A DNA stretch of 59,062 nt from Pseudomonas akapageensis (GTDB taxonomy: Bacteria; Pseudomonadota; Gammaproteobacteria; Pseudomonadales; Pseudomonadaceae). Positions 18,505 to 28,175 of this stretch are shown here, in pieces. The position numbers and the translations under genes are program-made. Below the pieces are notes generated by a model, which made no database searches, was not told where the DNA came from, and saw nothing but the letters and a program-made list of their open reading frames with translations. Position 1 is the first letter of the stretch. Each line of letters begins with the position of its first letter. The stretch spans positions 170,128 to 229,189 of the forward strand of contig NZ_VXCP01000017.1 of assembly GCF_011355085.1 (NCBI RefSeq), written 5' to 3'.

Positions 18505-19125
18505 ATGTCAGCCGTTCGCAGCAAAATTTGTGGGATTACCCGCATAGAGGATGCGCTGGCCGCTGTAGAGGCGGGCGCCGATGCCATCGGCCTGGTGTTC
18601 TATGCCAAGAGCCCGCGTGCGGTGACGGTGGAGCAGGCAAGGGCGATCATCGCGGCGTTGCCGCCGTTCATCACCACGGTGGGGTTGTTCGTCAACGCCA
18701 CGCGCGGCGAGTTGAACGAGATTCTCGAAGCGGTGCCATTGGATTTGCTGCAGTTCCACGGTGATGAAACGCCGGCCGATTGCGAAGGTTATAGCCGCCC
18801 GTGGATCAAGGCGCTGCGAGTGCGTCCGGGCGATGATCTGGAGGCCAGCTGCAAGGCTTACGCTAAAGCCAGCGGCATTCTGCTCGATACCTATGTTGCC
18901 GGCGTGCCCGGTGGAACCGGCGAAGCTTTTGACTGGTCTCTGGTTCCCGCGCAGTTGAGCAAGCCGATCATTCTGGCCGGTGGCCTGTCGGCTGCCAATG
19001 TGGCCCAGGCCATTGCCCAGGTACACCCTTATGCGGTGGATGTCAGTGGCGGGGTAGAGCAGGGCAAGGGCATCAAGGATCGCCAGAAGATCGAGGCATT
19101 CATGCAAGCTGTGCGCAGCGCATGA
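18505..19125 (+). CDS. trpF: Phosphoribosylanthranilate isomerase
   Basis: 206 aa TIM barrel. It performs the Amadori rearrangement of phosphoribosylanthranilate in tryptophan synthesis. The catalytic Cys is in SKICGITR near residue 9 and the catalytic Asp in [21 protein letters not shown] is the phosphate loop. The start at ATG 18505 is preferred over the in-frame extension that overlaps truA. trpF stands alone here, away from the other trp genes, as is usual in Pseudomonas. Confidence 0.95.
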   Translation: MSAVRSKICGITRIEDALAAVEAGADAIGLVFYAKSPRAVTVEQARAIIAALPPFITTVGLFVNATRGELNEILEAVPLDLLQFHGDETPADCEGYSRPWIKALRVRPGDDLEASCKAYAKASGILLDTYVAGVPGGTGEAFDWSLVPAQLSKPIILAGGLSAANVAQAIAQVHPYAVDVSGGVEQGKGIKDRQKIEAFMQAVRSA

Positions 19126-19367
19126 AAAGCTCCCGATGCGCCGATGTGACGGTTGGCAGTCTGCCACCGTCCATAACTCCGCAGCCCTGTGCTGCCGGGC
19201 CGGGTTGCAGGAACGGTCAAAATTAATCGGTGACGGCCCCGGGGCTGGTCGCTTTAAAGGTTGAGGAGGGTGCGGGTCAGGGCGGCTAGACGCTGTACGC
19301 GGGTCGCCGGGCTGCAACCTCATCGCTTCAAACATGAATTGGCTCAAGGGCATACGCGGGACTTTGT

Positions 19368-19381
19368 AACGCAATTGCGTT
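19368..19381. promoter_or_regulatory. Perfect 14-bp palindrome upstream of accD
   Basis: AACGCAATTGCGTT is perfectly symmetric and ends 28 bp before the accD start. It could be an operator or a leader hairpin. No regulator is identified. The rest of the 284-bp trpF-accD gap contains a short imperfect hairpin around GGTTGGCAG...CTGCCACC and nothing else I recognise. Confidence 0.4.
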
Positions 19382-19409
19382 CAGGTCGCCGGTACTGGAG
19401 AAAGAAAGC

Positions 19410-20330
19410 ATGAGCAACTGGTTAGTAGACAAACTGATCCCTTCGATCATGCGTTCCGAGGTGAAAAAAAGCTCGGTTCCCGAGGGGCTGTGGCACAAGT
19501 GCCCGTCCTGTGAGGCCGTACTCTATCGTCCGGAGCTGGAAAAGACCCTGGATGTCTGCCCCAAGTGCAACCACCACATGCGTATCGGTGCACGTGCGCG
19601 CCTGGGCATCTTCCTCGATGCCGACGGTCGTGCCGAACTGGGCGCTGATCTGGAGCCGGTGGATCGCCTCAAGTTTCGCGATGGCAAGAAATACAAGGAC
19701 CGCCTGACCGCTGCCCAGAAGCAGACCGGTGAGAAGGATGCCCTGGTGTCCATGAGCGGTACGCTGCTGGGTATGCCCGTAGTGGCCTGTGCCTTCGAGT
19801 TCTCCTTCATGGGTGGCTCGATGGGTGCCATTGTCGGCGAGCGTTTCGTGCGCGCGGCCAACTACGCCCTGGAAAACCGCTGCCCGCTGGTCTGCTTTGC
19901 AGCTTCCGGTGGTGCGCGGATGCAGGAAGCGCTGATCTCGCTGATGCAGATGGCCAAGACCTCTGCGGTGCTGGCGCGTCTGCGCGAAGAAGGCCTGCCG
20001 TTCGTTTCGGTGCTGACCGACCCGGTCTACGGCGGTGTTTCCGCGAGCCTGGCGATGCTGGGTGATGTGATCGTTGCCGAGCCCAAGGCGCTGGTTGGCT
20101 TCGCCGGCCCACGCGTGATCGAGCAGACCGTGCGCGAGAAGCTGCCTGAAGGCTTCCAGCGCAGCGAATTCCTGATCGAGCATGGTGCCATCGACCTGAT
20201 CATCCCGCGCCAGGAGCTGCGTCCGCGCCTGGGTAGCCTGCTGGCCCAGTTCATGGGTCTGCCGACCCCGGCCTTCGTCGCTACGCCGATCGAGCCGATG
20301 GTGGTCCCGCCGGCACCTGCCACGGTATGA
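19410..20330 (+). CDS. accD: Acetyl-CoA carboxylase carboxyltransferase, beta subunit
   Basis: 306 aa. With AccA it transfers CO2 from biotin-BCCP to acetyl-CoA, the first committed step of fatty-acid synthesis. The N-terminal zinc ribbon C-P-S-C...C-P-K-C (about residues 30-52) and the crotonase-like core with [21 protein letters not shown] and [11 protein letters not shown] are present. GGAGAAAG precedes ATG. It overlaps folC by 4 bp (ATGA), the conserved accD-folC-dedD-cvpA-purF string. Confidence 0.97.
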   Translation: MSNWLVDKLIPSIMRSEVKKSSVPEGLWHKCPSCEAVLYRPELEKTLDVCPKCNHHMRIGARARLGIFLDADGRAELGADLEPVDRLKFRDGKKYKDRLTAAQKQTGEKDALVSMSGTLLGMPVVACAFEFSFMGGSMGAIVGERFVRAANYALENRCPLVCFAASGGARMQEALISLMQMAKTSAVLARLREEGLPFVSVLTDPVYGGVSASLAMLGDVIVAEPKALVGFAGPRVIEQTVREKLPEGFQRSEFLIEHGAIDLIIPRQELRPRLGSLLAQFMGLPTPAFVATPIEPMVVPPAPATV

Positions 20331-21634
20331 CGAAACGTACCCTTGGTGACTGGCTCGCCTACCTCGAGCAGTTACACCCTTCGGCCATCGACATGGGCCT
20401 GGAGCGTTCGCAAGCGGTGGCAACCCGGCTCGGGCTTGGCCGGCCGGCACCACGGGTGGTTACCGTTACCGGTACCAACGGTAAGGGTTCGACCTGTGCG
20501 TTTGTCGCGTCCTTGCTGCGCGCCCAGGGGTTGAAAGTCGGTGTCTACAGTTCGCCGCACCTGCTGCGCTACAACGAGCGGGTGCAGATCGAGGGTGTCG
20601 AGGCCAGCGATGAGGCCTTGTGCGAGGCCTTCGAGGCCATTGAGGCGGGGCGCGGCGAAATCTCCCTGACCTATTTCGAAATGGGCACCTTGGCGGCTTT
20701 CTGGCTGTTCCAGCGTTCCGGGCTCGATGCCGTGGTGCTGGAAGTCGGCCTTGGCGGGCGCCTGGATGCAGTCAATCTGGTCGATGCTGACCTGGCGCTG
20801 GTGACCAGCATCGGTATCGATCACGCCGACTGGCTTGGCGATAGCCGCGAGTCGGTGGCCTTCGAAAAGGCCGGGATCTTCCGCCAGGGCCGTCCGGCGC
20901 TGTGTGGCGATCTCGATCCCCCGCAGCCGCTGCTGGATCAGGCAACGAAACTCGCCTGTCCGTTTTTCCTGCGAGGCCGTGACTATGACCTGGGCATCAC
21001 TGACCGGGACTGGCATTGGCGCGGGCTCAACGGCAAGGGGCAGAGCGTCGAATTGACGGGCTTGCCGCTGTTGGACTTGCCCATGGAAAACGCCGCGCTG
21101 GCGCTCCAGGCGTATCTGCTGCTGGATCTGCCCTGGGAAGCCAGACGGATCTCTGCGGCGCTACTGGGAACTCGCATGGTCGGTCGTCTGGATCGGCGCA
21201 ACTTCAGTTGGCAAGGCAAGTCCCTGACGCTGTTGCTCGATGTCGGCCATAATCCTCATGCGGCCGACTATCTGGCTCGACGCCTGGTCGCGCGTGCGCC
21301 GAAGGGCAAGCGTCTGGCGGTATTTGGTCTATTGTCGGACAAGGACCTCGACGGCGTGTTGGAGCCCTTGCAGAGGCAGGTGCAGGAGTGGGCGGTAGCG
21401 CCTTTGCCGACCCCGCGTACCCGCCCGGCTGCAGAGTTGCAGGCCGCGCTGGAGAACCTTGGTGCCTCGGTGACGTCTCATGCAAGCGTGCAGGCTGCGC
21501 TTGAGGCGCAGTGTGCCAGGGCGATGGCCGAGGACGAAATTCTGTTGTTCGGATCATTTTACTGTGTCGGCGAGGCCCTGGAATGGCTGGCCCGTCACGC
21601 CAAGGAGGATGTGGCAGATGGCATTGCTCGATAA
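20327..21634 (+). CDS. folC: Bifunctional dihydrofolate / folylpolyglutamate synthase
   Basis: 435 aa. It adds glutamate to dihydropteroate and to folates, using ATP. The P-loop is [13 protein letters not shown] (near residue 45); [13 protein letters not shown] and [12 protein letters not shown] are the Mur-ligase-type metal and substrate segments, and [13 protein letters not shown] marks the C-terminal domain. Its start overlaps the accD stop, and its end overlaps the dedD start by 17 bp, so the three are translationally linked. Confidence 0.96.
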   Translation: MTKRTLGDWLAYLEQLHPSAIDMGLERSQAVATRLGLGRPAPRVVTVTGTNGKGSTCAFVASLLRAQGLKVGVYSSPHLLRYNERVQIEGVEASDEALCEAFEAIEAGRGEISLTYFEMGTLAAFWLFQRSGLDAVVLEVGLGGRLDAVNLVDADLALVTSIGIDHADWLGDSRESVAFEKAGIFRQGRPALCGDLDPPQPLLDQATKLACPFFLRGRDYDLGITDRDWHWRGLNGKGQSVELTGLPLLDLPMENAALALQAYLLLDLPWEARRISAALLGTRMVGRLDRRNFSWQGKSLTLLLDVGHNPHAADYLARRLVARAPKGKRLAVFGLLSDKDLDGVLEPLQRQVQEWAVAPLPTPRTRPAAELQAALENLGASVTSHASVQAALEAQCARAMAEDEILLFGSFYCVGEALEWLARHAKEDVADGIAR

Positions 21635-22298
21635 CGTGGTCAAGCAACGCATGGTCGGCGCGCTGGTGCTGGTCGCGCTGGCAGTGATTTTCCTGCCGAT
21701 GCTGTTTTCCCGTGAAGACGAGTTGCGTCAGGTGCGCGTCGAGGCGCCAGCGGCTCCGGCGACGCCGGTGATGCCGCAAGTGCAGGTCGAGCCGGTGCAG
21801 GTGCCCGAGCCGGTGCCTGCCGATGAACCGGTGCCGGACACTGCCGAAGCGGCCCCGCAGGCACCGGCCAGGCCGATCGCGCCTGTTCCGGCCGTGCCGG
21901 CGGTTCCAGCTGTTCCTGCGGTGCCCGCTGTTGCCGCTGCAAGCACGCCGGCGACTCCTGCGCCTGCACCTGCGCCCGCCACCAAGCCGACCCCCGCACA
22001 AGCTTCTGCGGCGGCCCCGGCCAAGCCTGAACCGGCGAAAAAGATCGATACCAATGGTTTGCCGGTCAGTTGGTCGGTGCAGTTGGCCAGCCTGTCCAAT
22101 CGCGCCAGCGCCGATAATCTGCAAAAGACCCTGCGCAGTCAGGGGTACAATGCCTACATCCGTTCGGCCGATGGCATGAACCGGGTGTTCGTCGGGCCTT
22201 TGATCGAGCGTGCCGAAGCCGAGCGCCTGCGCGACCTGCTGGGGCGTCAACAGAACCTCAAGGGTTTTGTCGTGCGTTTCCAGCCTGAGCGCAACTGA
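21618..22298 (+). CDS. dedD: DedD-like SPOR-domain cell-division protein
   Basis: 226 aa. A short cytoplasmic N-terminus, one membrane helix (MVGALVLVALAVIFLPMLF, residues about 11-30), a long Pro/Ala/Val-rich periplasmic linker, and a SPOR domain from about residue 145 (VSWSVQLASLSNRASADNL to FVVRF) that binds glycan strands lacking stem peptides at the septum. ATG 21618 follows AAGGAGG at 21601-21607 and lies inside the end of folC. The position between folC and cvpA matches E. coli. Confidence 0.9.
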   Translation: MALLDNVVKQRMVGALVLVALAVIFLPMLFSREDELRQVRVEAPAAPATPVMPQVQVEPVQVPEPVPADEPVPDTAEAAPQAPARPIAPVPAVPAVPAVPAVPAVAAASTPATPAPAPAPATKPTPAQASAAAPAKPEPAKKIDTNGLPVSWSVQLASLSNRASADNLQKTLRSQGYNAYIRSADGMNRVFVGPLIERAEAERLRDLLGRQQNLKGFVVRFQPERN

Positions 22299-22333
22299 TC
22301 GGGGTTAAAGCGCACAGTACTGACAATCGCTGC

Positions 22334-22362
22334 TTACCGACGGGCATGGGCTCTGCTAAAAT
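22334..22362 (+). promoter_or_regulatory. Candidate promoter upstream of cvpA-purF
   Basis: TTACCG (22334-22339) and TAAAAT (22357-22362) are spaced by 17 bp, about 30 bp before the cvpA GTG. The -35 is weak. I saw no convincing PurR-type palindrome. Confidence 0.4.
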
Positions 22363-22392
22363 GCGCCGCCTTATCCGTCTGTAGGCTGCACT

Positions 22393-22947
22393 GTGGCATT
22401 TACCTGGGTTGACTGGGCGATCATCGCGATAATCGCCATCTCCGCATTGATCAGTTTGAGCCGTGGTTTCGTCAAGGAAGCCTTGTCGCTGCTCACCTGG
22501 ATCATCGCCGGTGCCGTCGCCTGGATGTTCGGCGGCGGGTTGTCGCAGTATCTTGAAAGCTACATCCAGACACCGTCGGCCCGCGTGATCGCCGGGTGTG
22601 CCATTCTATTCGTCGCCACCCTGCTGGTCGGCGCGATGATCAATTTTCTAATCGGCGAACTGATTCGCGTCACCGGCCTGTCCGGGACCGATCGGTTCCT
22701 CGGCATGGCCTTCGGCGCGGCGCGTGGCGCCTTGCTGGTGGTCGTCGGCGTCGGGCTGCTGAGCCTGGGGCCGGTACAGCAGGATCACTGGTGGCAGGAG
22801 TCGAGGCTCGTGCCACAATTTCTTTTGGTTGCAGACTGGTCGAAAAACCTCATTCTGGGGATGACCAGTCAGTGGCTCGCCAGCGGAATCAGCGCACCGG
22901 CTGATCTTCCGTTCAAGGAGCACCTCCTGGGGCCCAAAACGCCTTGA
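22393..22947 (+). CDS. cvpA: CvpA family membrane protein
   Basis: 184 aa with four hydrophobic segments (from VDWAIIAIIAISALISL to GALLVVVGVGLLSL), as in CvpA, an inner-membrane protein needed for colicin V production in E. coli and linked to envelope stress resistance. The start is GTG, immediately followed by AFTWVDW, which is conserved in the family. It sits 42 bp before purF, the classic cvpA-purF pair. Confidence 0.93.
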   Translation: MAFTWVDWAIIAIIAISALISLSRGFVKEALSLLTWIIAGAVAWMFGGGLSQYLESYIQTPSARVIAGCAILFVATLLVGAMINFLIGELIRVTGLSGTDRFLGMAFGAARGALLVVVGVGLLSLGPVQQDHWWQESRLVPQFLLVADWSKNLILGMTSQWLASGISAPADLPFKEHLLGPKTP

Positions 22948-22989
22948 GTCGTGTTCAGTACAGATTTAATCAAGTAGGGGTTGCGTCGC

Positions 22990-24495
22990 ATGTGTGGCAT
23001 CGTCGGTATCGTCGGTAAGTCGAACGTCAATCAGGCGCTGTATGACGCGCTAACCGTCCTCCAGCACCGCGGCCAGGACGCTGCCGGTATTGTGACCAGC
23101 CATGAAGGCCGGTTATTCCTGCGCAAGGACAATGGCCTGGTGCGCGATGTGTTCCAGCAGCGCCATATGCAGCGCCTGGTCGGGCACATGGGCATCGGTC
23201 ATGTGCGTTACCCAACCGCGGGCAGCTCGACTTCGGCCGAAGCCCAGCCGTTCTACGTCAACTCGCCTTATGGCATCACCCTGGCGCACAACGGCAACCT
23301 GACCAACGTGGAGCAACTGGCAAAGGAGATTTACGAATCCGACCTGCGCCACGTCAACACCAGCTCCGACTCGGAAGTCCTGCTCAACGTTTTCGCCCAT
23401 GAACTGGCGGTGCGCGGCAAGTTGCAGCCCACCGAAGAAGACATCTTTGCGGCCGTGACCGACGTGCACAAGCGTTGCCGTGGTGGTTATGCCGTCGTGG
23501 CGATGATCACCGGCTACGGTATCGTCGGTTTCCGCGACCCCAACGCCATTCGTCCGATCGTGTTCGGCCAGCGTCATACCGACGAAGGCGTCGAGTACAT
23601 GATCGCTTCCGAAAGCGTCTCCCTGGACGTGCTGGGCTTCACCCTGATTCGCGACCTGGCACCCGGCGAAGCGGTCTACATCACTGAAGACGGCCAGTTG
23701 CACACCCGTCAGTGCGCGACCAATCCGCAGATGACTCCGTGCATTTTCGAACACGTCTACCTGGCGCGTCCGGACTCGATCATCGACGGCGTTTCGGTGT
23801 ACAAGGCGCGCCTGCGAATGGGTGAGAAGCTGGCCGAGAAGATCCTGCGCGAGCGTCCGGAACACGACATCGACGTGGTCATCCCGATTCCCGACACCAG
23901 CCGTACCGCGGCGCTGGAACTGGCCAACCACCTGGGCGTGAAATTCCGCGAAGGCTTCGTCAAGAACCGCTACATCGGCCGGACCTTCATCATGCCTGGC
24001 CAGGCTGCCCGCAAAAAGTCGGTACGCCAGAAGCTCAACGCGATCGAGCTGGAATTCCGCGGCAAGAACGTGATGCTGGTGGATGACTCCATCGTGCGCG
24101 GCACCACCTGCAAGCAGATCATCCAGATGGCCCGCGAAGCCGGCGCCAAGAACGTCTACTTCTGCTCGGCTGCACCTGCGGTACGTTTCCCGAACGTCTA
24201 CGGCATCGACATGCCGAGCGCTCACGAGCTGATCGCCCACAACCGCAGCACTCAGGACGTTGCCGACCTGATCGGTGCCGACTGGCTGGTCTACCAGGAC
24301 CTGCCGGACCTGATCGAAGCCGTCGGCGGTGGCAAGATCAAGATCGAGCACTTCGACTGCGCGGTGTTCGACGGCAAGTACGTGACCGGGGATGTCGACG
24401 AGGCTTACCTGAACAAGATCGAGCAGGCGCGCAACGACGCCTCCAAGGTCAAGACCCAGGTCGTCAGTGCGATCATCGATCTCTACAACAACTAA
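22990..24495 (+). CDS. purF: Amidophosphoribosyltransferase
   Basis: 501 aa. It transfers glutamine amide nitrogen to PRPP, the first step of purine synthesis. The start must be ATG 22990 because Cys2 of MCGIVGIVG is the N-terminal nucleophile of the glutaminase; earlier in-frame codons are ruled out. The PRPP loop [17 protein letters not shown] and the phosphoribosyltransferase core follow. It has no CxxC iron-sulphur tail, matching the E. coli type. AGTAGGGG acts as ribosome site. Confidence 0.97.
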   Translation: MCGIVGIVGKSNVNQALYDALTVLQHRGQDAAGIVTSHEGRLFLRKDNGLVRDVFQQRHMQRLVGHMGIGHVRYPTAGSSTSAEAQPFYVNSPYGITLAHNGNLTNVEQLAKEIYESDLRHVNTSSDSEVLLNVFAHELAVRGKLQPTEEDIFAAVTDVHKRCRGGYAVVAMITGYGIVGFRDPNAIRPIVFGQRHTDEGVEYMIASESVSLDVLGFTLIRDLAPGEAVYITEDGQLHTRQCATNPQMTPCIFEHVYLARPDSIIDGVSVYKARLRMGEKLAEKILRERPEHDIDVVIPIPDTSRTAALELANHLGVKFREGFVKNRYIGRTFIMPGQAARKKSVRQKLNAIELEFRGKNVMLVDDSIVRGTTCKQIIQMAREAGAKNVYFCSAAPAVRFPNVYGIDMPSAHELIAHNRSTQDVADLIGADWLVYQDLPDLIEAVGGGKIKIEHFDCAVFDGKYVTGDVDEAYLNKIEQARNDASKVKTQVVSAIIDLYNN

Positions 24496-24510
24496 ATAGG
24501 AGCAGGCGGC

Positions 24511-25722
24511 ATGACACAGGAATGGGATGCCGGGCGACTGGACAGCGACCTGGAAGGGGTCGCTTTCGACACACTCGCCGTTCGTGCCGGCCAGCACCGC
24601 ACGCCGGAAGGTGAACACGGCGATCCGCTGTTCTTCACCTCCAGCTATGTATTCCGCACGGCGGCCGATGCCGCTGCGCGGTTTGCGGGCGAAGTGCCGG
24701 GCAACGTTTATTCGCGTTACACCAACCCGACCGTGCGCGCGTTCGAAGAGCGCATTGCGGCCCTGGAAGGGGCAGAACAGGCGGTTGCGACTTCAACCGG
24801 CATGTCGGCGATCCTGTCCACGGTGATGAGCCTGTGCAGCGCCGGCGACCATGTGCTGGTGTCGCAGAGCGTGTTCGGCTCCACCATCAGTCTGTTCGAA
24901 AAGTACTTCAAGCGCTTCGGCGTGCAGGTCGACTATGTGCCGCTGGCTGATCTGTCGGGCTGGGAAAAGGCCATGAAGGCCAATACCCGCCTGCTGTTTG
25001 TCGAATCGCCGTCCAATCCGCTGGCCGAGCTGGTGGATATCGCCGCCCTGGCTGAAGTGGCGCACGCCAAAGGTGCGCTGCTGGTTGTGGATAACTGCTT
25101 CTGCACGCCGGCGCTGGCGCAGCCGCTCAAGCTCGGTGCCGACATCGTCGTGCACTCGGCGACGAAGTTCATCGACGGTCAGGGCCGTTGCATGGGCGGA
25201 GTGGTGGCCGGTCGCAGCGAGCAGATGAAGGAAGTGGTCGGTTTCCTGCGTACCGCCGGGCCGTCCCTGAGCCCCTTCAATGCCTGGATTTTCCTCAAGG
25301 GTCTGGAAACTCTCAACCTGCGCATGCGGGCACATTGTGCCAATGCCCAGGTGCTGGCCGAGTGGCTGGAGCAGCAGGACGGCATCGAGAAGGTGCACTT
25401 TGCCGGGCTCGAGAGCCATCCGCAGCATGAACTGGCCAAGCGTCAGATGCGTGGCTTCGGTGCGGTGGTGAGTTTCGAGGTCAAGGGGGGCAAGGAGGGC
25501 GCCTGGCGCTTTATCGACGCAACCCGGTTGATCTCGATTACCGCCAACCTGGGCGACAGCAAGACCACCATCACCCATCCGGCAACAACCTCCCATGGTC
25601 GTCTCACGCCGCAAGAACGCGCTGCGGCGGGGATTCGCGACAGCCTGATCCGGGTGGCGGTGGGCCTTGAAGACGTTGCCGACCTGCAGGCGGATCTGGC
25701 CCGCGGGCTGGCTGCCTTGTGA
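24511..25722 (+). CDS. metZ: O-succinylhomoserine sulfhydrylase
   Basis: 403 aa PLP enzyme of the Cys/Met metabolism family. In Pseudomonas it makes homocysteine directly from O-succinylhomoserine and sulfide, replacing the cystathionine route. The PLP lysine is in [32 protein letters not shown] and FVESPSNP are the cofactor contacts. AGGAGCAGG precedes ATG 24511. It is located 15 bp after purF and ends within the next start (GTGA overlap). The metZ assignment over metB or metY rests on the conserved purF-metZ order. Confidence 0.93.
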   Translation: MTQEWDAGRLDSDLEGVAFDTLAVRAGQHRTPEGEHGDPLFFTSSYVFRTAADAAARFAGEVPGNVYSRYTNPTVRAFEERIAALEGAEQAVATSTGMSAILSTVMSLCSAGDHVLVSQSVFGSTISLFEKYFKRFGVQVDYVPLADLSGWEKAMKANTRLLFVESPSNPLAELVDIAALAEVAHAKGALLVVDNCFCTPALAQPLKLGADIVVHSATKFIDGQGRCMGGVVAGRSEQMKEVVGFLRTAGPSLSPFNAWIFLKGLETLNLRMRAHCANAQVLAEWLEQQDGIEKVHFAGLESHPQHELAKRQMRGFGAVVSFEVKGGKEGAWRFIDATRLISITANLGDSKTTITHPATTSHGRLTPQERAAAGIRDSLIRVAVGLEDVADLQADLARGLAAL

Positions 25723-26492
25723 TCGATTGGTCCTCGCAGCGCGCAAGCCATAACGGCCGTGTCGCGCTGGTGACCGGTGCGGCCCGGGGGATCGGCATGG
25801 GCATCGCCGCCTGGCTGATCAGCGAAGGCTGGCAGGTGGTGCTCACCGACGTGGACCGCTCGCGCGGTTTCAAGGTGGCCAAGGCACTCGGGGAGAATGC
25901 ATGGTTCGTGACCATGGATGTCGCCGACGAGAAGCAGGTCATCAATGGGGTGGCACAGGTGCTGGGCCAGTTTGGCCGGCTCGATGCCCTGGTGTGCAAT
26001 GCGGCGATCGCCGACCCGCACAACACGACCCTGGAGAGCCTCGAGCTTGCCCACTGGAATCGGGTGCTGGCGGTCAACCTCGGTGGGCCGATGTTGCTGG
26101 CCAAGCATTGTGCGCCCTATCTGCGCGCCCATTGCGGGGCCATCGTCAACCTGGCGTCGACCCGTGCCGGGCAATCGGAACCCGATACCGAAGCCTATGC
26201 GGCGAGCAAGGGCGGTTTGCTGGCCCTGACCCACGCGCTGGCAATCAGCCTTGGCCCGGAAATCCGGGTCAATGCGGTGAGCCCGGGCTGGATCGATGTG
26301 CGCGACCCGTCGCAGCGCCGTGCAGAGCCCTTGACCGAGGCCGATCATGCCCAGCATCCGGCTGGCAGGGTGGGAACGGTCGAAGACGTGGCGGCGATGG
26401 TTGCCTGGTTGCTGTCGAAGAATGCCGGGTTCGTCACCGGACAGGAGTTTGTGGTCGACGGCGGTATGACCAAGAAGATGATCTACACGTAA
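25719..26492 (+). CDS. Short-chain dehydrogenase/reductase (SDR)
   Basis: 257 aa. The cofactor motif is [13 protein letters not shown] near residue 19; NAAIADPH matches the NNAG position. Catalytic Ser and Tyr-x-x-x-Lys are seen in NLASTRAGQ and YAASKGG, and the Asp-Gly-Gly end ([10 protein letters not shown]) is typical. It starts at GTG overlapping the metZ stop by 4 bp, so it is co-translated. Its substrate is not known; the coupling to metZ may reflect operon history rather than methionine metabolism. Confidence 0.88.
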   Translation: MIDWSSQRASHNGRVALVTGAARGIGMGIAAWLISEGWQVVLTDVDRSRGFKVAKALGENAWFVTMDVADEKQVINGVAQVLGQFGRLDALVCNAAIADPHNTTLESLELAHWNRVLAVNLGGPMLLAKHCAPYLRAHCGAIVNLASTRAGQSEPDTEAYAASKGGLLALTHALAISLGPEIRVNAVSPGWIDVRDPSQRRAEPLTEADHAQHPAGRVGTVEDVAAMVAWLLSKNAGFVTGQEFVVDGGMTKKMIYT

Positions 26493-26538
26493 TTACATGC
26501 TTCAAATGGCCTTTTTGAAAAAAACTTCATACGGGCTA

Positions 26539-26567
26539 TTGACTTAGGTTCGGTACCTGCGTAAATT
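26539..26567 (+). promoter_or_regulatory. Promoter of the tRNA-Val-Asp-Asp cluster
   Basis: TTGACT (26539-26544) and TAAATT (26562-26567) have exactly 17 bp between them, 22 bp before the first tRNA. The sequence after the -10 is GC-rich (CGCGGCC), the discriminator type associated with stringent control of stable RNA promoters. Confidence 0.7.
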
Positions 26568-26588
26568 TCGCGGCCTCAGCGAAGCAAA

Positions 26589-26664
26589 GGGTGATTAGCT
26601 CAGCCGGGAGAGCATCTGCCTTACAAGCAGAGGGTCGGCGGTTCGATCCCGTCATCACCCACCA
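26589..26664 (+). tRNA. tRNA-Val (TAC)
   Basis: 76 nt with encoded CCA. The acceptor GGGTGAT pairs with ATCACCC, the anticodon loop is CTTACAA with TAC at 34-36, and the T-loop is TTCGATC. Fully paired cloverleaf. Confidence 0.96.
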
Positions 26665-26742
26665 CTTCCTGAGAAGTTCCTGACCCAGGCACTTTCGAAA
26701 GAAAGCGCCAATTGAGAGGAACCGGACGCAAGTCCACATCGC

Positions 26743-26819
26743 GCAGCGGTAGTTCAGTCGGTTAGAATACCGGCCTGTCACGCCGGGGGTCGCGGGTTCG
26801 AGTCCCGTCCGCTGCGCCA
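26743..26819 (+). tRNA. tRNA-Asp (GTC), copy 1
   Basis: 77 nt. The acceptor GCAGCGG pairs with CCGCTGC, discriminator G, encoded CCA, anticodon loop CTGTCAC. Identical to copy 2 at 26919. Confidence 0.96.
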
Positions 26820-26918
26820 CTTTTCTCCAGGTCGGATTAACGTCCGGTTTGAGGTTTGAGGGTACCGAAACCTTCAGGCCAGATCCCAGTTTCAATCGGG
26901 CGCAAGTCCGAGCGATAC

Positions 26919-26995
26919 GCAGCGGTAGTTCAGTCGGTTAGAATACCGGCCTGTCACGCCGGGGGTCGCGGGTTCGAGTCCCGTCCGCTGCGCCA
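26919..26995 (+). tRNA. tRNA-Asp (GTC), copy 2
   Basis: 77 nt, identical to copy 1. Both copies are preceded by a short shared leader (CGCAAGTCC about 12-20 nt upstream), pointing to tandem duplication. Confidence 0.96.
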
Positions 26996-27034
26996 TACTC
27001 GCTTCAAGGCCCTTGAACTCCTTGAAGCAACAAG

Positions 27035-27062
27035 AAAAGCGACCTCCGGGTCGCTTTTTTTG
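27035..27062 (+). terminator. Terminator of the tRNA cluster
   Basis: AAAAGCGACC/GGTCGCTTTT around TCCG with a continuing T run. An additional CTTCAAGG...CCTTGAAG hairpin lies just upstream at 27002-27027. Confidence 0.92.
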
Positions 27063-27151
27063 TTTTTGTCCAAGGCAAATGAGACAATTTCACACTTTGA
27101 TCCTCTAATGTGTTGCACAATTGGTGCAGACCGTTACCCCCAGGATTTGCA

Positions 27152-27952
27152 ATGTTCAATAAAACCGGCTTCGGTGCGCTTGCGCTGGCACTCGTGCTGG
27201 CAGGAGCTTCAGGCTGCTCCTCGCAGAAATCAGCCATCTACGAACACGAAAACTTCGACGATTCCGGCACTTTCTCGCGGTCCTATCCGGTCAGCGAGTC
27301 GACGTCCTGTGAAGCGGCGCGGCGAGCCTTGCTCAGCCAGGGCTATATCATCACCAGCAGCGATCCCAAGCTTGTCAGCGGGCACAAGAGCTTTCAGCAG
27401 ACCGGCGAATCGCACATGGAGATCAGCTTCAACGTGGTCTGTGCCGCCGATGGCAGCGATGAGCACCGTTCCACCATCTTCGCCAATGCCCTGCAGGACC
27501 GTTATGCCCTGAAGAAGGTGAACAACTCGGCCAGCGTGGGTGTCGGTGTGTTGGGCTCGGTCTCGATGCCGATAGGCTCGTCCGATGATTCGATGGTCAA
27601 GGTTGCCAGCGAAACCGTCGCTGCGTCCAAGTTCTACGAGCGCTACTTTGCCCTGGTGGAAAGCTTCCTGCCGGCCGATGCCAAGAAAGCCGCGCACATT
27701 CCCGACAAGCCCAAGAGCGACCTGGGCGTACCGGAGCCGACGCCTGCTGCCGCGCCATTGGCACCCGCGGCCAAGGCCGAAGCAAAGCCTGAGGCAGCCC
27801 CTGGTGCCGATGAAGGCTCGATGTCCCAGCCTGTGACGCCACCGGCAGAACCCGAGCCGATCTCGGCCCAGGCGCCCGCAGCGCCCGCTGCAGAACAAAA
27901 CGTGCCGGTAGAGTCGTCCGAAACGCCAGCGGTGACCGAAGCAAAGCCTTAG
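27152..27952 (+). CDS. DUF2242-like lipoprotein
   Basis: 266 aa. The lipoprotein signal (LALALVLAGASGC, Cys at about residue 22) is followed by CSSQKSAIYEHENFDDSGTFSR, the typical start of the DUF2242 family. The folded part runs to about residue 190 (AKKAAHIPDKPKSDL). The tail is about 75 residues of Ala/Pro/Glu-rich low complexity. Likely an outer-membrane or periplasm-facing lipoprotein of unknown role. ATG 27152 was chosen because it begins the signal peptide. Confidence 0.82.
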   Translation: MFNKTGFGALALALVLAGASGCSSQKSAIYEHENFDDSGTFSRSYPVSESTSCEAARRALLSQGYIITSSDPKLVSGHKSFQQTGESHMEISFNVVCAADGSDEHRSTIFANALQDRYALKKVNNSASVGVGVLGSVSMPIGSSDDSMVKVASETVAASKFYERYFALVESFLPADAKKAAHIPDKPKSDLGVPEPTPAAAPLAPAAKAEAKPEAAPGADEGSMSQPVTPPAEPEPISAQAPAAPAAEQNVPVESSETPAVTEAKP

Positions 27953-28088
27953 GGTGATAAATTTTCCCCAGCCTGCTACGTTTAAGTCCAGGAGGGCATC
28001 ACTGTCACAATGGCTTCATGGGGGAGCATTAGGGTGATGTCCAGGGTCGATCCAACGAACGACCGAAACATGATCCTGGAGATAGGTT

Positions 28089-28175
28089 ATGGACGATTAT
28101 CAAGAAGAGTTGCTCGAGTATCAGGCATTCGAGCTCGATCCACCGGAGCCGGCCGAAGACGCTACCGAGCTCTAG
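28089..28175 (+). CDS. Small acidic protein, 28 aa
   Basis: Begins MDDYQEELLEYQAFELD and ends PPEPAEDATEL; strongly acidic, with no cysteine or membrane segment. GGAG lies about 8 nt before ATG. The stop overlaps by 4 bp the end of the convergent AraC gene. The composition is too biased to be a random frame, and the start signal is good, but I cannot name a family. Expression and conservation are untested. Confidence 0.5.
   Translation: MDDYQEELLEYQAFELDPPEPAEDATEL

Noticed and set aside
26599..26995. Possible integration (att) site or genomic island at the tRNA genes
   Set aside because: The two tRNA-Asp copies are complete and identical, with no integrase gene or displaced 3' fragment nearby; simple tandem duplication explains them.
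27002..27034. CTTCAAGG...CCTTGAAG hairpin as an independent terminator
   Set aside because: No T run follows; the adjacent AAAAGCGACC hairpin with a T run is the functional terminator.
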